From assembly GCF_964204865.1 (NCBI RefSeq), contig NC_135254.1:19907001-19971000 (forward strand): 64,000 nucleotides of DNA, in the 5' to 3' direction. Source of the stretch: Styela clava (lineage: Eukaryota > Chordata > Ascidiacea > Stolidobranchia > Styelidae). The translations under genes were made by a program, and so were the position numbers. The notes beneath the pieces are model-generated. The model was not told where the DNA came from. It saw only the letters and a list, made by a program, of their open reading frames with translations, and made no database searches. Below are positions 58,789 to 64,000 of this stretch, piece after piece (the stretch's first letter is position 1; each line of letters starts with the position of its first letter).

Positions 58789-61430
58789 AGTTTATAACAA
58801 CAAGAAATTATAGCTGCACTCGGTACATAAGATAATGTCGTGTTCACCTACTAAAAGAGAAACAAATAAAAAAGAAATGATATCAACAAATAAGTGGCAT
58901 TTTTACGTCATGTGTGGCCTCCTTATGTCACGAACAGGATCAAAACAAAGTTTACTTGGATCAAAATATCTGGGTCGGTTATGTGTATTTTTTAGCCTTT
59001 TGTTTGCAAAAATGTTTCGGTAAATACAATTGTTACTTAACGGCGAATATTAATGAGTATTAAGTGAGATTGATTCATATATGAGCCCGTCTATCGTTTA
59101 CCCGCTTAGAAAAGTGACACTTTGATGGCGAAACAACCCCATTTCCTCTGTGTGTTTGAATTATTGACTGCCAATTGTCGGGAGTCCGCTGAAAGCGTTT
59201 AAATGGTTGACCACTTTATAAAATCCGTGATATTTATAATTTTTGTCATGAATACAAATGATAAATGAACCAAACAAATATGTCCTATGTGATTCAAGAC
59301 TATTAAATCACGTAGTAATGTTTATTCCTGCTACAGCATCATTGCAATATACTACAACCCAACTGCATTGCCAACAAACGCGAGTGACATTTGTATACCT
59401 TGATTTCAATCCGTGATGCAGTGAATGTTTCGTGCAACAACGCTAATATGGATGTTTTGAAAGCAGTGAATTTGAAACGCACCCTATAATAATAAGCCGT
59501 ATACGTCTTATTAGACAAACAGTGTTGACAAAATTATCCCCTTGTACGTTCTCGTCCTAAAACAATTCTATATTTGAAATACATGGGTTATAATTAAGAT
59601 CACACATCGGTCATACCTTAGAAATTGCAAAGGTGCCGGTAGCATCCTGCGGTGAATAACACAACGGAGTTTCAACCCAGTTAAAACAAACAACTCCACG
59701 GGAGCATTCGTATTTTCATGTTATTTCTCATGGGTAGTATTTGTATTTTGCTTTATTCAATTTTTAGAACAGTAAACTGCCATTCATTGTCTTTATACAT
59801 ATCCCAAACAAAATAAATCAAAATATACTACAATGGCTGACATTATTTATCAAAAACCTATGCATCAATAATTTTCTTTCGACGAATAGCAAAGATGTCG
59901 TTTACGGGTAGGGGATTTCAGTAATTTTTTTCAGTGAATAGAACAATATGACGTGATGGTCATTAAATTTACCGCCATTGATCAGGCGAGCAAGTACACA
60001 ATTGTGCGTTTATGCAGGCGTCTTGCAGTCGGCTGCAGGTCAAAATCATCGTTAGGTATCGCCGTGATGCGGCGCGCGTCGTCAATTACAATTACTGAAG
60101 AGGGGGTGTTGCCGGCGATACGGCTCTATCGCTCATTGTTTTATTGTCACTAATGTCGGTAATGAATGCTATATTGAGATCGTAAAAGATCGAACGGTAA
60201 ATTTTATTGTAAATATGTGGACAGTATTGCGACGATAATCTTGCCGATAAACCTTTCTATTATTTAGCATTCGCACCCTTTAATCATCAGTCGTAGTAGA
60301 ACTTCCCATTGTCACCTGCTTTGTGTAAGATTGTCGTTTCCGCTAATTAGCGGACATCTAGTGATCGCTTTATCCATCGGAAAGTTGGTTATGCAAGGGG
60401 ATTGGTTCGAACAGACTAAAATCTATAATTCAGACTTAAACTAGTATGTATAGATTACATTCTGAACTCACAAGTCACATTTTCTATCAAAATCAACAGA
60501 TTGAATATTTGTATGAAAAACAGGCGGTCGACCCTATTTGATCAATTTCCATCCACCGCCGTACATAGACAACATAGACAAAACTTATTCTGGTAAAACA
60601 TCGACCTGACTTTAATGATTAACCATGTTTCAGACGATACTCCCGTGACTGTGGGAAAACATGACTGATGATATACGTGACGTCCCAAAGGCATCATAAA
60701 GTATCATTTGCATTTTTACAGTTCGAAATATAACAACGGACCACTGTTTTGTATTGTATATGTTACGATATGTAAAACTATAGCTAGGCTTGTCTTCTTA
60801 TAGATTGATTGCGTACTAGATGGACAAAATAAAGGAGTAGAAGGCCGCAGTTCAAAATATGTAACAATACCTTACTAATTCTTAGTTTTATTATTAATAG
60901 TTTTAATTTGTAATCAGGTTAAAAACTGAAAATTTGAGTAGGATTTAAATCAGTAGAGTAAATATCACTCATTGGTAGTGGAAGTATGTTGATTAGATAT
61001 TCACCTCTCAGGCTAGCCTCATGGACGATTGCTGTCCCGAACAGAACTTGGTTTTTAAACCTTCGCCGTCTTCAAATTAACAGTAACGATGATTTGAAGA
61101 TAAGGAACAACTTTTATCTTGGTCCTATATATATCAGAAATGCATCGCCACGGTGGTAATACTGAAGAATAAAATTAGGGGAAATTAAAAATTTTCGTCT
61201 GATTATAAGTGAGCGTAAGTCGTAGATTCGTTTTCTTTCTTTTGCAAGTTTCGTAAATAATTAGAATAAATCAGTCTTAACTGTTATTGTCAATAGAAGA
61301 TAATATATATGAATTTAGAAAATGTTAATCGAGCGAGTGCGCTTTAATGAATTATGTTCCTAGCCGATGGTCAGTGACGCAATCTTTTTGTAGATGCATT
61401 TCTCGTAAGTATAATAAACAAGCAGAGCTT
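58789..61430. other. No gene recognised
   Basis: A patch at about 59,970-60,130 is clearly richer in G+C (GATGCGGCGCGCGTCGTC) than its surroundings and could be regulatory, but it has no recognisable coding content. Confidence 0.4.
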
Positions 61431-61546
61431 TTTTTTCTTTCGCGCGTCGTCGAGTGTCAGAAACATCGCTAAAGTATCTGAACGCAAATATAATCCGCAG
61501 TCGACGCTGTTGTTCTCGCGGGTACGGAGTCTCTCGTATCGGGAAG
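61431..61546 (+). promoter_or_regulatory. Candidate 5' non-coding exon or promoter region
   Basis: A pyrimidine-rich start (TTTTTTTTCTTTCGCGCGTC), CpG-rich body and a GTGAGG donor after CGGGAAG suggest a first untranslated exon, perhaps of the gene whose coding starts at 62,614. Inference only. Confidence 0.3.
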
Positions 61547-62193
61547 GTGAGGTTGGAAGATTTAGTTGTAGTTTAGTAATTCATTTGATAATAATATTTT
61601 AGAGATGACTGGTTGTAGGTTTTGTAATCAGGAATTTAAAGTTATACGAAGAAATATGAATATTTGGCAGTGCCAGCCTATTATGGCTTACACAGTTTTT
61701 CTAGTATACATATATCATGTGAGGTTGTATCAAACATTTTAGCGAAAGCGTTAAGGCATGCGTTCCGTAATTTTTAGTCTGTACCACATTTCATGCTTCA
61801 GGCTGTTTCATATGGATTGTATTTAAAAGGACACTTTTTGTATGCTTTACGATAGATAGTTTTTTTTTGGTACCGGTATAGCAGTATAGTGATCGGTTAC
61901 TGTACGCATCGGTACGCAAAAACTGATGTTGTATTTCGATATTCGACATGGTTGAATTAGCTACATAACTGGGCGCAATAATGATATGATTGATTCGGTA
62001 CATACTGGATTTGATAAAAGCTCGTTATGCCACATATATTTGATTAATTTTTTGATTTCTTTGACATTTAGTCCAGATTGCGTAGGTGTGTTTCAGAAAT
62101 TTGTAAACCTGTGGCATTATGACGTACATAAAGTAAATACAAAACGCTCGTGTTGACTTATAGTATCTAACTGTCTTATTATCGGTAATAAAC

Positions 62194-62325
62194 AGGCGCT
62201 TTTACACCAACTACATGGAATGCGCGGCAGGTGGTCTCAAAAGTTGAGCTGTCGGATAGTACTTCCTTCAAGACCACCTGCGATATGAGATAAGAGAAAA
62301 GTAGTACGCGGTAAAAGCACCGACC
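62194..62325. mobile_element. Small foldback element
   Basis: The outer inverted ends GGCGCTTTTACACCAACTA and (complement) GGTGCTTTTACCGCGTACTA enclose a perfect 11-base stem GCAGGTGGTCT. It is about 130 bp and non-coding. Probably a MITE. Confidence 0.6.
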
Positions 62326-62613
62326 TTACAATTATTTCAGGCAAATAGTGATAACGTACTGAAGGTACGTTTACGTTTTTTGTAGTAATGTATATTTGGG
62401 ATCACTATAAAAGTAATTGTATTGTATTTTAGTCTGTAAATGTTGGTTTGTCTACAGTTCTATGTGGAAGGATATTTATACTCTAACGTTATTTCTGTTT
62501 ATAGAAAATTAATTTTATTGATATCAATTATATATATACGAACTAGCTGACAGAAAAAAGTACGACGAACGAAATATTTTGGCAGGGTATACCAGTTATA
62601 ATTTGACGCCATC

Positions 62614-62698
62614 ATGGCTGACAACGGTGTGATGATTTTCGTGATTTTGATATTCAGCAGTATATTATTTATCACGACGAATGCACAAGTAGATAGAA
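62614..62698 (+). CDS. First coding exon of a secreted or membrane protein (rest probably beyond the window)
   Basis: ATG at 62,614 opens a 28-codon exon ending at a consensus GTAAGT donor. It encodes a clear signal peptide: MADNGVMIFVILIFSSILFI then TTNAQ|VDR. The start context CATCATGG is good. The next exon is uncertain. An acceptor TTTTATCTCTTAG before 62,758 would add NWFYDTSYIT in the required phase 1, with a weak GTGTTC donor after it. A different frame from the same point is open for 61 codons to a TAA at 62,943, but its phase does not match. I do not recognise the protein. Confidence 0.5.
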
Positions 62699-62943
62699 GT
62701 AAGTAAACAAAGTAAATCTACAAACTAGGCCTGTTACTGACTGATTTTATCTCTTAGATTGGTTCTATGATACTTCATACATTACAAGGTGTTCAAGTGT
62801 CCTACACCGATGAAGTGTATTATCGATTCATAATCCCCAAGTTTCCAATTAAGATGTACATGAGAATGTATCGATTTTGTGAAGAGAACACCTTGCAGGT
62901 GACCGAAGTCGTCATCAAGGAACAGGCTGTAATCCGAAAATAA

Positions 62944-64000
62944 ATCCGAAATTGATTTTGTAGTAATTCGGACAAATATATCTAAATAAAAGTCGCCGTT
63001 GTCGCTGGTATATATAGATCGTGGAAGATATTTCTGAGATATTTCTACGATTTCGAAAATTCGCTACTCACCCATTTCTTTTACATCTGCATATTTGGGC
63101 CTCGGTATTCTATCCTTATTAATGCAATGTATTTTCATCTTTCGTGACAAAGTCGTATTGATTCTAATGCCAATATTCTTGTACTGTATAATATTATCTT
63201 ATGACCATGTCATGTATATGTCAAATTTTCGTCGCAAAAAATAGTTTCAATCTATCCATACGTTGATGTTGACACGAGCTAATTCAAAAATATGACAAGG
63301 TGGTTTTTAAAACGTGTTTAAATTTGACTAATTACGTTAAATTCTAATCACAGATTAATTTCTACGTTTCAATTGTGAAACAAAAAGCAATTTCTAAGAG
63401 TGATATCAGAAGGTTACGCAAGGTTTATGAAATACACATCTGTATTTAATTAGAGGCCACCAATACCACTATCTTTGCAGCATGTCGGCGCCACCTTGTC
63501 CCGTCAATTTTGAATATCGAAAAAATTAATGTTCGTGCGATTAAATCAAGGTATCGCTGTCATTCTGCCTGTAGACGGATTCTTATTGGATACACATTCG
63601 TTATATCCATCTCTGTCTATAATCTTTTACAAATGCCCGTTTTACTTCTTAGATTCTGACATGCTCTTGGCTCAGACTCAGATATATGAATTGTAGCCTC
63701 GGAGATCAAAACAACGTGGAATGTGTCTTATATTTGATATTATCACGTATTAATTACCGATTACCCAAGTTATGCAATTGTATATCCGTCATCAAGAGTC
63801 GGGTTCGCCGACTGTTAACAGTTCATTCCGATAATAACGCTATGTTTGCAATCCTCCACTACAAATAGCGCCCGAATCGCCCAGGTAGGAAGGTATCAAC
63901 CCAATGCCTCTGTTATGCCGTCAATCATACATTGATCGTTCGGCGCCAATTAGTCAGTCTTTGTTTATGGTAAATGTATAATGAAATATATTTTTATTTA
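62944..64000. other. No feature supported to the right edge
   Basis: Presumably intron of the gene beginning at 62.6 kb. No exon with a matching phase was identified. Confidence 0.4.

Overview
The window is nuclear DNA of a multicellular animal. It is AT-rich, with GT-AG introns, genes spread far apart and many transposons. A chordate-like or other marine invertebrate is likely. An ascidian (tunicate) is my best guess, because a 3' splice acceptor sits 0-23 bases before the start codon of most genes (as expected with spliced-leader trans-splicing) and because of the gene families present. This is inference; no rRNA, tRNA or mitochondrial marker is visible to settle it.

Layout. 0.04-0.76 kb: two exons of a CUB-domain gene (minus) running off the left edge. 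2.3-10.6 kb: repeats, including a 2.05 kb hAT element with a perfect 8-bp target duplication. 10.7-11.7 kb: an intronless ethanolamine kinase (minus). 12.0-12.4 kb: a foldback element. 13.9-21.8 kb: an intact BEL/Pao LTR retrotransposon with 842-bp LTRs that look identical, a GGTAG target duplication and one 1,990-residue Gag-Pol frame. 23-28.5 kb: nested hAT elements, Tc1/mariner-like MITEs and decayed transposase. 28.9-34.3 kb: an eight-exon WSCD-type Golgi sulfotransferase (plus), whose first exons are too short to appear as long ORFs and were rebuilt here from splice sites and phases. 34.5-37.1 kb: duplicated pieces of that gene's intron and 3' flank, split by a decayed hAT. 38.0-39.6 kb: an intronless arylsulfatase B-like gene (plus). 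41.2-41.6 kb: relic exons of a GNAT acetyltransferase, followed at 43.0-45.3 kb by the intact four-exon paralogue. 46.8-50.3 and 52.1-54.3 kb: two tandem six-exon lipocalin-like secreted proteins (minus) with identical internal exon sizes. 54.4-62.6 kb: no gene supported. 62.6 kb: a signal-peptide exon (plus) of a gene that probably runs off the right edge.

No operon logic applies. Two themes stand out: a sulfate-transferring enzyme and a sulfate-removing enzyme sit 3.7 kb apart on the same strand, and several families (WSCD flank, GNAT, lipocalin) show local tandem duplication. The gene models are my own splice reconstructions; exon phases close without a stop in every complete model, but no transcript or homology search was available.
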